Made by a program: the position numbers and the translations under genes
Assembly (NCBI GenBank): GCA_036898135.1
Contig: CM072517.1
Location: forward strand, 62,179,631-62,243,630
Length of the DNA stretch: 64,000 nucleotides
Direction of reading: 5' to 3'
Origin: Oncomelania hupensis
Lineage: Eukaryota; Mollusca; Gastropoda; Littorinimorpha; Pomatiopsidae
Shown: positions 32,201-38,086 of the stretch, piece after piece
Layout: each line of letters begins with the position of its first letter
Numbering within the stretch: the first letter of the stretch is position 1
The notes under the pieces: model-generated
Database searches by the model: none
What the model saw: only the letters and a program-made list of their open reading frames with translations
What the model was told of the DNA's origin: nothing

Positions 32201-34016
32201 TTATAGCAAAAGGATTGTTACACGTTTCAGACTGATTACACTTAGGCACTGTCACAGTATAAAATAATGCAGCATATTATATAACGACCTTATAAGGTAA
32301 TAAATCTATTTGATAGCTTCAATTATTGAAGCTTGCTTTAGTTTAACTTCTTGCATATCGTAGTTCACAACCTTGTTAGCTGCACTGAAGCAGCAGACAA
32401 AACAATGCAAAGAAATCAATGAGATTTACCTTTTTTTTACAATTTTATGCCGATACACAGCCTCAAAGCGATTTATTTTAATTAACTCTAACATTGTGCT
32501 GTACATGATTCTCATTCGTAGCAGGTTGATGTTAAAAATTTTGCGAACTGACATCGATCATCCTTCTGACTTCGGTCGGGGTTAAGTTTTACCACAGATT
32601 ATTATAGAATTCTTTTGCGGAGTTCAGTCATCTTTGATTTTTCCTATATGATTGTTAATAAGAAATCTCAATCCTGGACCTTTGCTCCCTCTTGTCTACT
32701 GACAAAATTTTAAATATAATGACCATTTATAAATTAACAGATTTTTCTGCAGGTTGGCATTTGTGCCATAGATACAGATGGCCATTTGGCTGTGTTGTCA
32801 GCTGGTCAGTGTATCAGCTAGTGTAGCTGGAAATCAAGGGACTGATTTTTTTACAGCATAAGAAGACGCCTGAATTAAGCCGTCAGGAACAAAACGTCTT
32901 CATGAGAAAAGAAAAAGAAAGCTATCCACAATTTGGCTGGTGGGCAACAACAATAGGAAGGACCCTAACGTTTTTTAAAGAGAATCCATTGCCCTCCCCC
33001 CCCTTCTCCTCTTCCCCCCCCTCTCCCCCTCCCTTTACCCCCCCCCCCCCCCCCCCCCCCCCTTGCTCCCCTCCAAAAAAATCTAATGGTTGCCGTCTTG
33101 GTAGTTTTGAACAAGGTTTTGTTTAGAAAGTAACTACTGTCCTCAGAGATTGGAATGTGGTATTGTGCTTTCAGCCTGACAGCATTCCCATGGCGGACAT
33201 GGGACCAGGACCAGGTTATGCACCACTAGATGAACCACGGCCACACAAGAAACCTGTTGGAGGGGTAGCCATCTTCCCTAACCTTCCTCCAGTAAGCGCT
33301 TTTGTTGATTGTGCTAAGTCAAGTCAAGTTGGTGAATCTTTATTCCAACTAAACAGTAAAACTGTTGCTGGCAACGGCTCAGGCAAACTCAATAGAAATG
33401 AGGCAGAATGGAAGCAGAATGGAAATAAAATTACTTACTGAGACCACAATTCCAAGATGGAGGAAACCCACAACCAAAACTAACTTCAAAATTAAAAATT
33501 CAAAATGTAATTAATATTATTAATTATTTTTACAAACAAAAATAGAATTATGTATTAAAAAATTATAAGATCTCATTGTATTCTGAAATACGATTTGCAG
33601 TATATTCATAGACAGTTGCCACATGTTACTGAAGCAAAAATGGCACAATTTCTGTTGTTTACGGTTAAACGGTCTGTTTGAAATCTAGGATTCCTTGTGG
33701 AGGATTTTATGTTTCATTTGAGTTGTCTAAACTTCTCCTTTTGCATTCCCCATTCACTCCTAACCTTCCTTCCCACCTGTCCACCTGCCCCTATCCATTC
33801 ACACAGGGTTTCAAAATTAATTGTATTTGCATTATTTTTGGGCAGGGAGCGGCACAGCAGAACTCGAGCCATCAAGATCTGTCGGACGTTCCTGAGCCTC
33901 TGTACGCACAAGTCAACAAAGGGAGAAGACGCAACGATGACTACGCCAGACAGGCCGGGGGAGGGGGTATGATGATGGAAGGAGGAGGACAGGGCGGGGC
34001 TGACTCTTGGGTGTGA
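411..34016 (+). CDS. CTNND: delta-catenin family protein (p120-catenin/ARVCF/CTNND2/PKP4-like), 18 exons
   Basis: Coding exons: 411-575, 2401-2621, 5417-6453, 9323-9517, 10599-10737, 11478-11598, 11889-12005, 12292-12437, 13126-13373, 14086-14167, 14547-14706, 15713-15863, 20463-20601, 25014-25107, 30108-30205, 31026-31290, 33175-33291 and 33846-34016. All junctions are AG/GT with compatible phases, and the total is 3666 nt (1221 residues plus stop). Residues 1-540 are low-complexity and rich in Tyr, Pro, Asp and Gly. Residues about 540-1037 are armadillo repeats, recognisable by repeated LxNLS/LRNL helices. The tail ends in DSWV, the PDZ ligand shared by ARVCF, CTNND2 and PKP4. Known family members bind the juxtamembrane region of classical cadherins, stabilise them at adherens junctions and modulate Rho GTPases. 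Invertebrates usually have a single family member, so this is probably the pro-orthologue rather than one vertebrate paralogue. The true start is uncertain: no N-terminal coiled coil is seen, so upstream exons may exist. The end of exon 3 has two phase-compatible donors. Confidence 0.93.
576..2400 (+). other. intron 1
   Basis: AT-rich intron that holds the inverted-repeat element at 611-1367. The remainder, 1368-2390, shows only CA-rich patches and no convincing exon. The 3' end is a T-rich tract ending ttttttggcag. Confidence 0.8.
611..1367. mobile_element. non-autonomous DNA transposon with 84-bp terminal inverted repeats
   Basis: Positions 611-694 and 1284-1367 are reverse complements over 84 bases with only a few mismatches. 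The outer ends read tgtagccgggctgggctaca and its complement. Each end is itself partly palindromic (gtagcc...ggctac). The 757-bp unit has no transposase frame, so it fits a MITE-like element. No clear target-site duplication is visible, and the superfamily is not assigned. Confidence 0.8.
2401..2621 (+). CDS. CTNND: delta-catenin exon 2
   Basis: Starts after ttggcag in phase 0 with [15 protein letters not shown] and continues Pro/Arg/Ser-rich ([19 protein letters not shown]) to FGS plus two bases at the donor CAG|gtactg. The composition is that of the disordered N-terminal region of delta-catenins. Residues about 56-129. Confidence 0.88.
2622..5416 (+). other. intron 2
   Basis: Long T-rich intron. 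It contains a local tandem duplication at 3901-4038. I see no other recognisable element. An open frame across 2631-3164 is low-complexity intron sequence. Confidence 0.75.
3901..4038. repeat. two-copy tandem duplication of about 66-72 bp
   Basis: The block starting cctaaataaaccgaaagta at 3901 recurs at 3967. Both copies continue through gagttgcttcccctgaaaag to catgttgacag. The second copy carries a few extra bases (cgtcaat) near the middle. Confidence 0.85.
5417..6453 (+). CDS. CTNND: delta-catenin exon 3, large disordered exon with 13-residue tandem repeats
   Basis: Begins after catcag with [13 protein letters not shown] and encodes about 346 residues of Tyr/Asp/Pro/Arg/Gly-rich sequence. 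Four perfect or near-perfect [13 protein letters not shown] units occupy 5790-5945. Looser PRYRGSY motifs follow. Two donors keep the frame with exon 4: GAG|gtagtg after 6423 and ATG|gtgaat after 6453. I chose the later one because [11 protein letters not shown] has the same composition as the exon. Without splicing the frame stops at 6497. Tyrosine-rich N-terminal regions in this family are known phosphorylation targets. Confidence 0.88.
5790..5945 (+). repeat. in-frame 39-bp x 4 coding tandem repeat
   Basis: Four 39-bp units each encode one 13-residue block ([13 protein letters not shown] in register). Units 1 and 3 use tac-gac at the Tyr-Asp pair, and units 2 and 4 use tat-gat. The array therefore probably grew by duplicating a 78-bp dimer. 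Confidence 0.92.
6454..9322 (+). other. intron 3
   Basis: AT-rich intron dominated by the 29-bp minisatellite at 7763-8965. Outside the array there are only poly-T runs and CA-rich stretches. The acceptor is aaaatttgcag. Confidence 0.8.
7763..8965. repeat. 29-bp minisatellite array, about 40 copies
   Basis: The unit is approximately ttaggtatacagttagatca plus caatggctt, with a period of exactly 29 in the homogeneous part (about 8160-8950). The left third (7763-8150) is more diverged, with 'ttcacaattgctttt' variants. A longer variant carrying an extra 'actgtttt' block occurs at 8628 and 8808, which suggests higher-order duplication. Most units contain ctttTAGGTatac, which resembles an acceptor joined to a donor. 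Confidence 0.95.
9323..9517 (+). CDS. CTNND: delta-catenin exon 4
   Basis: Encodes [20 protein letters not shown] followed by an acidic segment and [21 protein letters not shown]. It starts after ttgcag and ends CAG|gtcagt. Length is 195 nt (phase 1 to 1). It leads into the armadillo domain. Confidence 0.88.
9518..10598 (+). other. intron 4
   Basis: Contains the LINE 3'-end insertion at 9633-10246. The remaining 350 bases before exon 5 show nothing recognisable. Confidence 0.8.
9633..10246 (+). mobile_element. 5'-truncated LINE 3' end (I/Nimb-like family) with 16-bp TSD
   Basis: The sequence matches the 3' part of the LINE at 57046-58011: gggggtttcagtataaatag near the start, and a tail ending ctaaagcaataatcatgtaa plus tgtaatg. 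The flanks gtcaaaatgggcatcc at 9617-9632 and 10247-10262 are identical 16-mers. This is a target-site duplication as expected from target-primed reverse transcription. Confidence 0.88.
10599..10737 (+). CDS. CTNND: delta-catenin exon 5, first armadillo repeat
   Basis: Encodes [17 protein letters not shown] followed by [20 protein letters not shown] and [10 protein letters not shown]. This is the typical opening armadillo repeat of delta-catenins (…NAAAYLQHL…). The acceptor is ctgtgcag, and the donor CAG|gttagg leaves two bases (phase 2). Confidence 0.95.
10738..11477 (+). other. intron 5 with homopolymers and a LINE 3' tail
   Basis: A poly-T run (10831-10852) followed by poly-G (10858-10872) makes this a likely sequencing weak spot. 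From about 10985 to 11185 the sequence resembles the 3' end of the L2/CR1-like LINE of intron 12 (gctatgagctctagtgagga, then gcgctgtacaaatgttt) and ends in a TTA repeat. Confidence 0.7.
11478..11598 (+). CDS. CTNND: delta-catenin exon 6, armadillo repeat 2
   Basis: Encodes [20 protein letters not shown] followed by [20 protein letters not shown] and K. This is a strongly conserved second armadillo repeat (ACGALxNLSF). Acceptor tgtgcag, donor AAG|gtatag, phase 0 at the end. Confidence 0.96.
11889..12005 (+). CDS. CTNND: delta-catenin exon 7, armadillo repeat 3
   Basis: Encodes [19 protein letters not shown] followed by [20 protein letters not shown], with the family-typical GILWNLSSC. Exactly 39 codons, phase 0 to 0, acceptor tgtgcag, donor GAG|gtaaga. 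The preceding 290-base intron holds a short LINE-tail remnant near 11793-11852. Confidence 0.96.
12292..12437 (+). CDS. CTNND: delta-catenin exon 8, armadillo repeats 3-4 junction
   Basis: Encodes [20 protein letters not shown] followed by [20 protein letters not shown] and FKNTTGILR. The W-T-V-F-x-N-T-T-G-x-L-R-N motif across the exon 8/9 junction is a hallmark of delta-catenins. Acceptor aacgcag, donor CAG|gtaggg, phase 2. Confidence 0.95.
12438..13125 (+). other. intron 8 with a 21-bp minisatellite
   Basis: Positions 12583-12735 hold a degenerate repeat of about 21 bp (catacacatcacacatgcatc). Open frames of His/Thr repeats here are artefacts of the array. The rest is unremarkable. Confidence 0.8.
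13126..13373 (+). CDS. CTNND: delta-catenin exon 9, armadillo repeats 4-5
   Basis: Encodes [20 protein letters not shown] followed by [14 protein letters not shown] and later [14 protein letters not shown]. The segment [15 protein letters not shown] and the later [14 protein letters not shown] are diagnostic of the family. It ends in a basic stretch ([13 protein letters not shown]) that enters the armadillo insertion loop. Acceptor catag, donor AAG|gtaggg, phase 1. Confidence 0.96.
13374..14085 (+). other. intron 9 with a dispersed-repeat tail
   Basis: Positions about 13430-13547 match the 3' end of the repeat family also seen at 28940-29045 and 56235-56352: a segment reading cagcttgagttagatcctgt, then agcgctatataagaac and (AAAT)n. 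The rest shows nothing. Confidence 0.7.
14086..14167 (+). CDS. CTNND: delta-catenin exon 10, Gly/Lys-rich loop microexon
   Basis: This 82-nt exon encodes [20 protein letters not shown] followed by SDRESEKL. It sits where vertebrate p120 has its polybasic loop inserted in the armadillo domain, a segment linked to RhoA binding and nuclear targeting. Acceptor attttcag, donor CT|gtgagt. Its length is not a multiple of three, so simple skipping would break the frame. Confidence 0.88.
14168..14546 (+). other. intron 10
   Basis: Short AT-rich intron. No repeat or conserved element recognised. Confidence 0.8.
14547..14706 (+). CDS. CTNND: delta-catenin exon 11, armadillo repeat 6
   Basis: Encodes [20 protein letters not shown] followed by [20 protein letters not shown] and [13 protein letters not shown]. 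The GLLWxP-type start is replaced by [10 protein letters not shown]. The SxEAAAGxIQNLxAxxW signature is conserved. Acceptor tgctag, donor GCT|gtgagt, phase 0. Confidence 0.95.
14707..15712 (+). other. intron 11 with a dispersed repeat
   Basis: An (ATA)n run at 15171-15195 precedes a repeat of about 330 bp (to about 15530) whose complement contains a 'gggttttctccgggcactcc' core. The same core occurs at about 59570-59600. Orientation of this repeat appears to be minus. The remainder is plain intron. Confidence 0.55.
15713..15863 (+). CDS. CTNND: delta-catenin exon 12, armadillo repeat 7
   Basis: Encodes [20 protein letters not shown] followed by [20 protein letters not shown] and [11 protein letters not shown]. 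The RKxKGLPxLVxLL and ATALRNL motifs are typical. Acceptor ttctcag, donor TTG|gtaggt, phase 1. Confidence 0.96.
16956..17711. mobile_element. hAT-like non-autonomous element with 6-bp TSD
   Basis: Ends are CAGGGTGGGGAAC and GTTCCCCACCCTG. Flanks tatcag (16950-16955) and tatcag (17712-17717) are a perfect 6-bp duplication. Removing the element and one flank copy rejoins the LINE frame as ...[16 protein letters not shown]..., which proves insertion. The interior includes a (GT)n array (17345-17407) and a GC-rich palindromic stretch near 17600-17680. Confidence 0.88.
18483..19136. mobile_element. piggyBac-like MITE with TTAA target site
   Basis: Terminal inverted repeats CTCTTAGCGTCCTATAA sit immediately inside TTAA tetranucleotides at 18479-18482 and 19137-19140. 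The TTAA duplication is the hallmark of piggyBac (also seen in Kolobok). An internal ATG at about 18725 starts [20 protein letters not shown], an acidic N-terminus like those of piggyBac transposases, followed by a GTGAGT donor-like site. It is likely a deletion derivative of an autonomous copy. Confidence 0.8.
20463..20601 (+). CDS. CTNND: delta-catenin exon 13, armadillo repeat 8
   Basis: Encodes [20 protein letters not shown] followed by [20 protein letters not shown] and SNQDYAV. Acceptor gtttcag, donor GT|gtaagt, phase 2. The ILxTLxEVVxxNxxYA pattern matches the family's eighth repeat. Confidence 0.93.
20824..21726 (+). mobile_element. hAT-like element with transposase N-terminal remnant and 6-bp TSD
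   Basis: Ends are CAGACCTGCCTACC and GGTAGGCATGTCTG. Flanks tctgag at 20818-20823 and 21727-21732 are identical. Inside, 21222 onward encodes [20 protein letters not shown]. After a frameshift near 21405 it reads [20 protein letters not shown]. That Cys/His spacing suits a BED-type DNA-binding finger, as in hAT transposases. The catalytic part is missing. Confidence 0.85.
21950..22545 (+). mobile_element. LINE 3' end (L2/CR1-like), 5'-truncated
   Basis: A translated segment reads [14 protein letters not shown] followed by [17 protein letters not shown], then a frameshifted [17 protein letters not shown] region. This is the usual C-terminus of L2/CR1-like ORF2. The tail ends gcgctttataaagacc plus (TTA)n. 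Non-functional. Confidence 0.72.
22993..23259 (+). CDS. 88-residue frame inside the 22647-24415 transposon
   Basis: Starts [20 protein letters not shown] and continues with a basic segment ([18 protein letters not shown]) and a CKGC motif, ending at a TGA. The acidic start followed by a basic cluster looks like the N-terminal exon of a transposase, but I do not recognise the family. It could be a truncated pseudogene. Confidence 0.4.
   Translation: MMDNFDDSLEEVNLTIGGRRKRKDKTTHKKEIVKRARHSSGGKIPATAYSHNDNAECKGCLAANLTPTDLALNQEKFYDSLNKARSAF
23700..24117 (-). pseudogene. LINE ORF2 C-terminus, minus strand
   Basis: The minus strand encodes [20 protein letters not shown], then [20 protein letters not shown] and [20 protein letters not shown]. 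This is the well-known C-terminal block of invertebrate endonuclease/reverse-transcriptase LINEs. Its 3' tail is a (GGATA)n repeat at 23694-23718. It is nested inside the 22647-24415 transposon and is 5'-truncated. Confidence 0.85.
25014..25107 (+). CDS. CTNND: delta-catenin exon 14, armadillo repeat 9 start
   Basis: Encodes [20 protein letters not shown] followed by [12 protein letters not shown]. Acceptor acgacag, donor ACG|gtaaaa, phase 0. It is 31 codons plus the split Val. Confidence 0.9.
25316..25845 (+). mobile_element. internally deleted mariner element (Tc1/mariner)
   Basis: TA flanks both ends (25314-25315 and 25846-25847). Ends read gagggcagtccgataagtac and the complement gtacttattggaccaccctc. 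The interior still encodes HDN-type sequence and [20 protein letters not shown], then [20 protein letters not shown]. These are the mariner C-terminal motifs, including the third acidic residue of the catalytic triad. The N-terminal DNA-binding half and first Asp are missing, and frames are broken. Confidence 0.9.
25905..26100. repeat. 23-bp minisatellite
   Basis: The unit gcgttcgttgtgtatgtaggcat recurs with small changes and indels. His/Val/Cys-rich frames on both strands are artefacts of it. Confidence 0.85.
26135..26830. repeat. 87-bp tandem repeat, about 8 copies
   Basis: The unit contains gagtgtggtttaggaataag, then atacctttagcatccagtgg and tgtggtggttattagagtaa. Period is exactly 87 between 26163 and 26250. 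Minor variants (tatcca for catcca, one extra gactag) mark subgroups. Confidence 0.93.
27128..29046 (+). repeat. dispersed retroposon-like repeat, interrupted
   Basis: The left part (27128-27225) and right part (28884-29046) together match the repeat at 45835-46011 and 56095-56355: gtgccggctacacaaatacaccc, then gattgtgctcagtcgtctt, then gcggcttgagttagatcctg, with an (AAAT)n tail. The element at 27226-28883 splits it. Confidence 0.82.
27226..28883. mobile_element. large hAT-like element with 6-bp TSD
   Basis: Ends are CAGAGATGAGAATC and GATTCTCATCTCTG. Flanks ctccct (27220-27225) and ctccct (28884-28889) are identical. Copies of the host repeat at 45911 and 56176 carry the unoccupied site ttctccctttcccggtc. 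The interior has decayed coding-like sequence (for example near 27730-28030) without a recognisable domain. Confidence 0.85.
29147..29606. mobile_element. small hAT-like MITE with 6-bp TSD
   Basis: Ends are CAGTGATGTCCCGAGG and CCTAGGAACACCACTG, an imperfect 16-bp inverted pair of the common hAT CAGTG type. Flanks tgtaag at 29141-29146 and 29607-29612 are identical. No transposase frame. Confidence 0.85.
30108..30205 (+). CDS. CTNND: delta-catenin exon 15, end of armadillo domain
   Basis: Encodes [20 protein letters not shown] followed by [13 protein letters not shown]. The LWxxKxLxxxYxxxG-type helix closes the armadillo domain in this family. Acceptor gttgcag, donor CAG|gtacaa, phase 2. Confidence 0.92.
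30206..31025 (+). other. intron 15
   Basis: AT-rich. Two short copies of 'tctcggacac/tctcggacat' occur near 30676 and 30730. No element identified. The acceptor is ttctttacag. Confidence 0.7.
31026..31290 (+). CDS. CTNND: delta-catenin exon 16, C-terminal tail
   Basis: Encodes [37 protein letters not shown] and further Tyr/Asn/Ser-rich sequence ending NYSRERIP. Disordered, like the C-terminal tails of family members. Donor CCA|gtaagg, phase 0. Confidence 0.9.
31291..33174 (+). other. intron 16
   Basis: Contains the inverted-repeat element at 32069-32765. A poly-C/T run lies at about 32995-33062, a probable assembly weak spot. The acceptor is gctttcag. Confidence 0.75.
32069..32765. mobile_element. 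probable hAT-like MITE, boundaries uncertain
   Basis: CAGAGATGCCAACC at the left is mirrored by GGTTGGCATTTGTG at the right. The flanks share ccataga. A longer 15-bp identity (catttgtgccataga) spans the boundary on both sides, so the exact end of the right terminus and the duplication length (6-15 bp) are ambiguous. Confidence 0.6.
33175..33291 (+). CDS. CTNND: delta-catenin exon 17, C-terminal tail
   Basis: Encodes [20 protein letters not shown] followed by [19 protein letters not shown]. 39 codons in phase 0 to 0, acceptor ctttcag, donor CCA|gtaagc. A cassette of this kind could be skipped without changing frame. Confidence 0.88.
33292..33845 (+). other. intron 17
   Basis: Short AT-rich intron with no recognised element. 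Confidence 0.8.
33846..34016 (+). CDS. CTNND: delta-catenin exon 18, stop codon and PDZ-binding C-terminus
   Basis: Encodes [20 protein letters not shown] followed by [18 protein letters not shown], a Gly/Met-rich stretch and the terminal DSWV before TGA at 34014-34016. DSWV is a class I-type/Erbin-type PDZ ligand known from ARVCF, CTNND2 and PKP4. Its presence argues against a p120/CTNND1-only identity. Confidence 0.95.
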   Translation, partial: GAAQQNSSHQDLSDVPEPLYAQVNKGRRRNDDYARQAGGGGMMMEGGGQGGADSWV

Positions 34017-36425
34017 GAGTGGCAACCTTGCGGCGATGAGGAAGGGACGTTATTTCACGAGGCAGGAGACAATATTTTGCAACGCTTTTCATGGATGTAG
34101 CCTGTCCTTGCTTGGGAATCAGATTACAGAACGTTATTTCGCAAGGCTGAGGTACACAATTTTACAGCACCCCCATAGTACATGTCACATGACGGGGGAC
34201 ACGGGGAAAGGGCAGTTTTTTCACAACAGTGAAAGTGATGAAGGCACAATATTCCACAACGCTTCGTGTCCATGATCATGCATGAGTGAACTAAAGGAAC
34301 ATCATTAATATGGACATCATTTTACAATAAAACTTATTATGATGGTGTTATTTTCTATTTTCAGTTCTGACCTTGCAGTGTGGATGATGTGTTGCAATTT
34401 GACGTGACAAAGATTTTATATTAATTCGACAGAAACATTACTTCTCAAGCTGTTTGTTAGCAGTGTTTTAAGAGAAGTTGAAACATTTGACGGAGACCTT
34501 ATTGTACATGTATATGGACACAATTTCACAAAACACTTCATGTACCTGAGACTTTTTTTTTTTGCTGAGTAGTTGTGTGTTCGGTGATATGATATTGCAA
34601 GCTCATTAATTTGCGTTGCTGAGTTCAAATAGACAAAGAAAATACTGGTACCTGCAAGGAATTCATTTTAGAGAAATATGATGACACTTTATTGTGAATT
34701 TACATCAGCATTTTCAGAGGAAGCATTGAAGGTTGTTATGTAATGTATGCCTGCCAACACCAATGTTCTGATTGTGGCAGCTCAATCCAAGAAGAGAAGG
34801 AGAGGAAAGTAAGACTGGTGTGGCAGCCATGTTCTGCTACAGAAAACTCAGAAAGCCGGACAAACTCTATTAATTTTTTTTTTTTTAAAGTTTTACTTAG
34901 AATCTTAAAAATTGATGGCTTGAGTGTTTTGGTAAATCATTATTTATAGAGGCAGCACTCTTCCAAAAGCTGGCCAGTTTTCTAACATGGTTTGTCGTTG
35001 ACCTGTATAAGACACCCATTGTCAAGCAAAGCAGTTTTGAAGAAGAATAAAGTGATGAGAAAAATCGTCCCAAGTACCCGTTATTTTCCATTGCCGTACA
35101 TCTTATCGAGCTACAAAATGTAACCAAATTAACGTCCTAATTATTCCATGAACCATTATTGCATACATCGTGCTGGAATATTGCAACGGGATGATCAGTA
35201 TAACGACAGCAATGCCTGTGTAACGGAAGAAGATGGCGAGCATGAATTGAATTTATCTTTATCGTTGTGGTATGTCACCTCAAGCCTAAAACTGCTGATT
35301 GCTTTCTGATGTCGTACTATGTTGTCAACATTGATATTTTCTTATCAGATTTCTTCCAATGCTAGAAGTTGTCGTGTGAAAACTAATCACTTTGAAAAGT
35401 TAGGATGTTCAAAAAGCAAATTCTTGCGGAAAGGTTCAACTGTAAATTTGTAGATGTTTCTGGCAAAAAGTGGTGAGGTGTGATTTTTTAAATATTTTTG
35501 TATATTAATGAGAACACTGGACTATATCTGCATAACGTCAAAAGTTGCCTTTATCTGAATAAAGTACACGTTTGATGCTTGGGTAGGAATATGTGTTTGC
35601 AGAGGGCCAGCCTTCAAGTCATCAATCGGAGCACTAATTGTGGCCAAGAAGGAAACACAAGAAGGAAGAGAGAAAAAAAAGACTACTATTTTATAGCATT
35701 AGCATTTGTCAAATGTTTATCGTTCTGTAATTTTCATGCAGACAAGTTTCAGTAGGCCATTTCCCAGGAAAAACAGGCATCCTTGACACATTAGCTGCGT
35801 GTCGGAGATCTATCTAACTTGGGCTTTGTGTAGACAAATGCCCACAGCAGCCTTCTGATACTGGGATTGGAGGCTGCATCACTTTTATACTTTCGCTTAG
35901 AATCAGCCCATAAGCGGCAAAAGGTGAATTGACGTTTGACATTTTTGCCCCTGTGAGTTGTGAATCATGTTTTGTTTTTGTTTTCAAAATCACCTGCTTC
36001 TGACTTCCTTTCTTTTTCTCTTCTAGTTAGTCTCCAAATGTACCTTTCTATGATTTCAGCTGGAAAATGGAAATTTCATTTCTTTTTGAATTTAAATTCA
36101 TGAATGTGTGTGTGTGCGTGTTGTAAATCAACTTACTTTGACATTTCCTGTCAAACCAACAAAACAGAGAAAAACTGTGGATTCTTTGTTGACATTACAT
36201 TTTCATGAAGAAAAAACAACGTTTTGCAGCAGTGTCTGAAGAGACTTTCTGTGAAATGACTCAAAACAGTGTATAAATAAATATCTTGCCTTTATTTTGA
36301 ATGTATTTGCTTTTTGCACAGCATGTTGACTGTTTACCAATGTTGTTACTGTGTCATTCTCTGTTTTGTGTGTGACGTACTTGCTAGTCTTTGTGTGGTT
36401 TGATCAATAAAGGTTGTGTAAACTA
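34017..36425 (+). other. delta-catenin 3' UTR (probable), several polyadenylation signals
   Basis: No coding sequence follows the stop. AATAAA signals occur at about 34327, 35046, 35559 and 36404 (ATCAATAAAGG before a GT-rich stretch). Further AATAAA copies at 41321, 41398 and 42348 are possible but less likely. Which site is used cannot be told from sequence. Confidence 0.6.
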
Positions 36426-38086
36426 TATGGCTGAAACTAATGAAGTATGGCTAGAACTTTTATAAAAGAAGTGTTTATTGAAGGTTTTATTTTCGGTTTT
36501 CTTCTAAATTTGGCGTGATGACTGGTAGTGAAAATGTTTGGCTGTTTTTTAAACTTGGCACTGTGACACGCTTACCGGCAGTGATTTTCGTTGTGAAATA
36601 ATTATTACACCTATTTATGCAGAGTTGTTTTTGTCTTGGCTCCGATCGGATTGTCAATGTTTTTTGTTTTTTTATTGCATTGAAATGAAATAATAATGTA
36701 TTGGATATATATGCTATACGTTTGCGCTCCATTGTTTATCTTCACTGATGATCGTTTCCTGTTGAAAGCTGGAGTGTTCGTAGCAAACCTTAATGGTAAT
36801 AGAACGCTCTGAATGCAGAACGAATTCCTGCTGCCTCCTTCCTATAGCTCATCTCACCTCACCTCACGCACACACACACACGCACGCACACACACCCTCA
36901 TTTTTAGGAGGGTTCTTCAGTGTGTAGGCGAATCTGAATGTGTATTGTGTGTTTGTGGTGCATGTGTGTGTGTGGATGTGCGTGTGTGTATGCCTCTGCA
37001 TGTCATGTCTGTGTGTTTCCATGGTCCATCTGGCATGCATGTGTGCTTTTGTGCAGGTATGTGTGTGTTTAATTCTAGGGTCTGCGAAAGCTTCAAATTT
37101 ATATGAGATTTTCTGGCTCCATTCCTAAACATGTTACCAAAAGTTGACTTGTGACCTTTGGGCCATTAGGCAAAACGATGCACAAAATGTTGTAATAGCG
37201 CTTCAAACACTTTCTCATTCTCAAATTTATTTCCTGTCTTGGCAGCATTATTGAGATGATTACAAACGCATCTTTATTTCTCTAATGGGTTCATATCACA
37301 CAACATTGTAATTGTTTTTTTCACAAATAATGGCTTTTGACATTTTAATTCATTATCACAGCGTGTAGTAATATACAATTTAATCAGTGTTGAATGCTAC
37401 CAGTAATTAATATGGCAGATGAATACAGTGTTATGTATCAGTTTTAGAAATAGCAGCATATCATTTCATTGTTCATATCAACATTGAATTTGAGGAATTG
37501 TGGTCAAAATATATTTAGAATCAAAGAAACGAACAAAGAAGAGAAAATAATTTTCATGCTTGGTACTTTTAAAATCACGGTTTGGATTTTCTACTTATTT
37601 ATTTTTCAATTCATTCATTAATGACAGGGCAATTTAATATGGCACATATATCTCATATATCTTTGGTAGCAATGTTGGCGAGTTGTTGAACGTCACAACG
37701 GCCAGGTATTTGATGTGGTTAGAGCAACGGCCCAGCATTGGCTTTTATTTATTATACTTATGCATATCAGATTCAATAAACCAGTGATGAAATTGTTTTT
37801 TTCTTTTCATTTTTTGATTGGTTATATGCTCTAGAAATGATACATTTTAGTTTCTCATCTCAACACGTTCTGTCTGGAATCTCAATCTCAAGACGAATTC
37901 TGTGTTGTGACGGAAGCCACTTAACAGTTAATTGTGTTGTTAATCGGTACCTTAACTGAGGAAAACAGGAATGAATGGCAGTTTATCAAGAAAGTGGAGA
38001 ACTACTTTTTATGTACATTATATATTGTAGGAATTATATGCTTTTGCATGCTTGTATTACGTATTCATTTATTTGATCAGAAAGTT

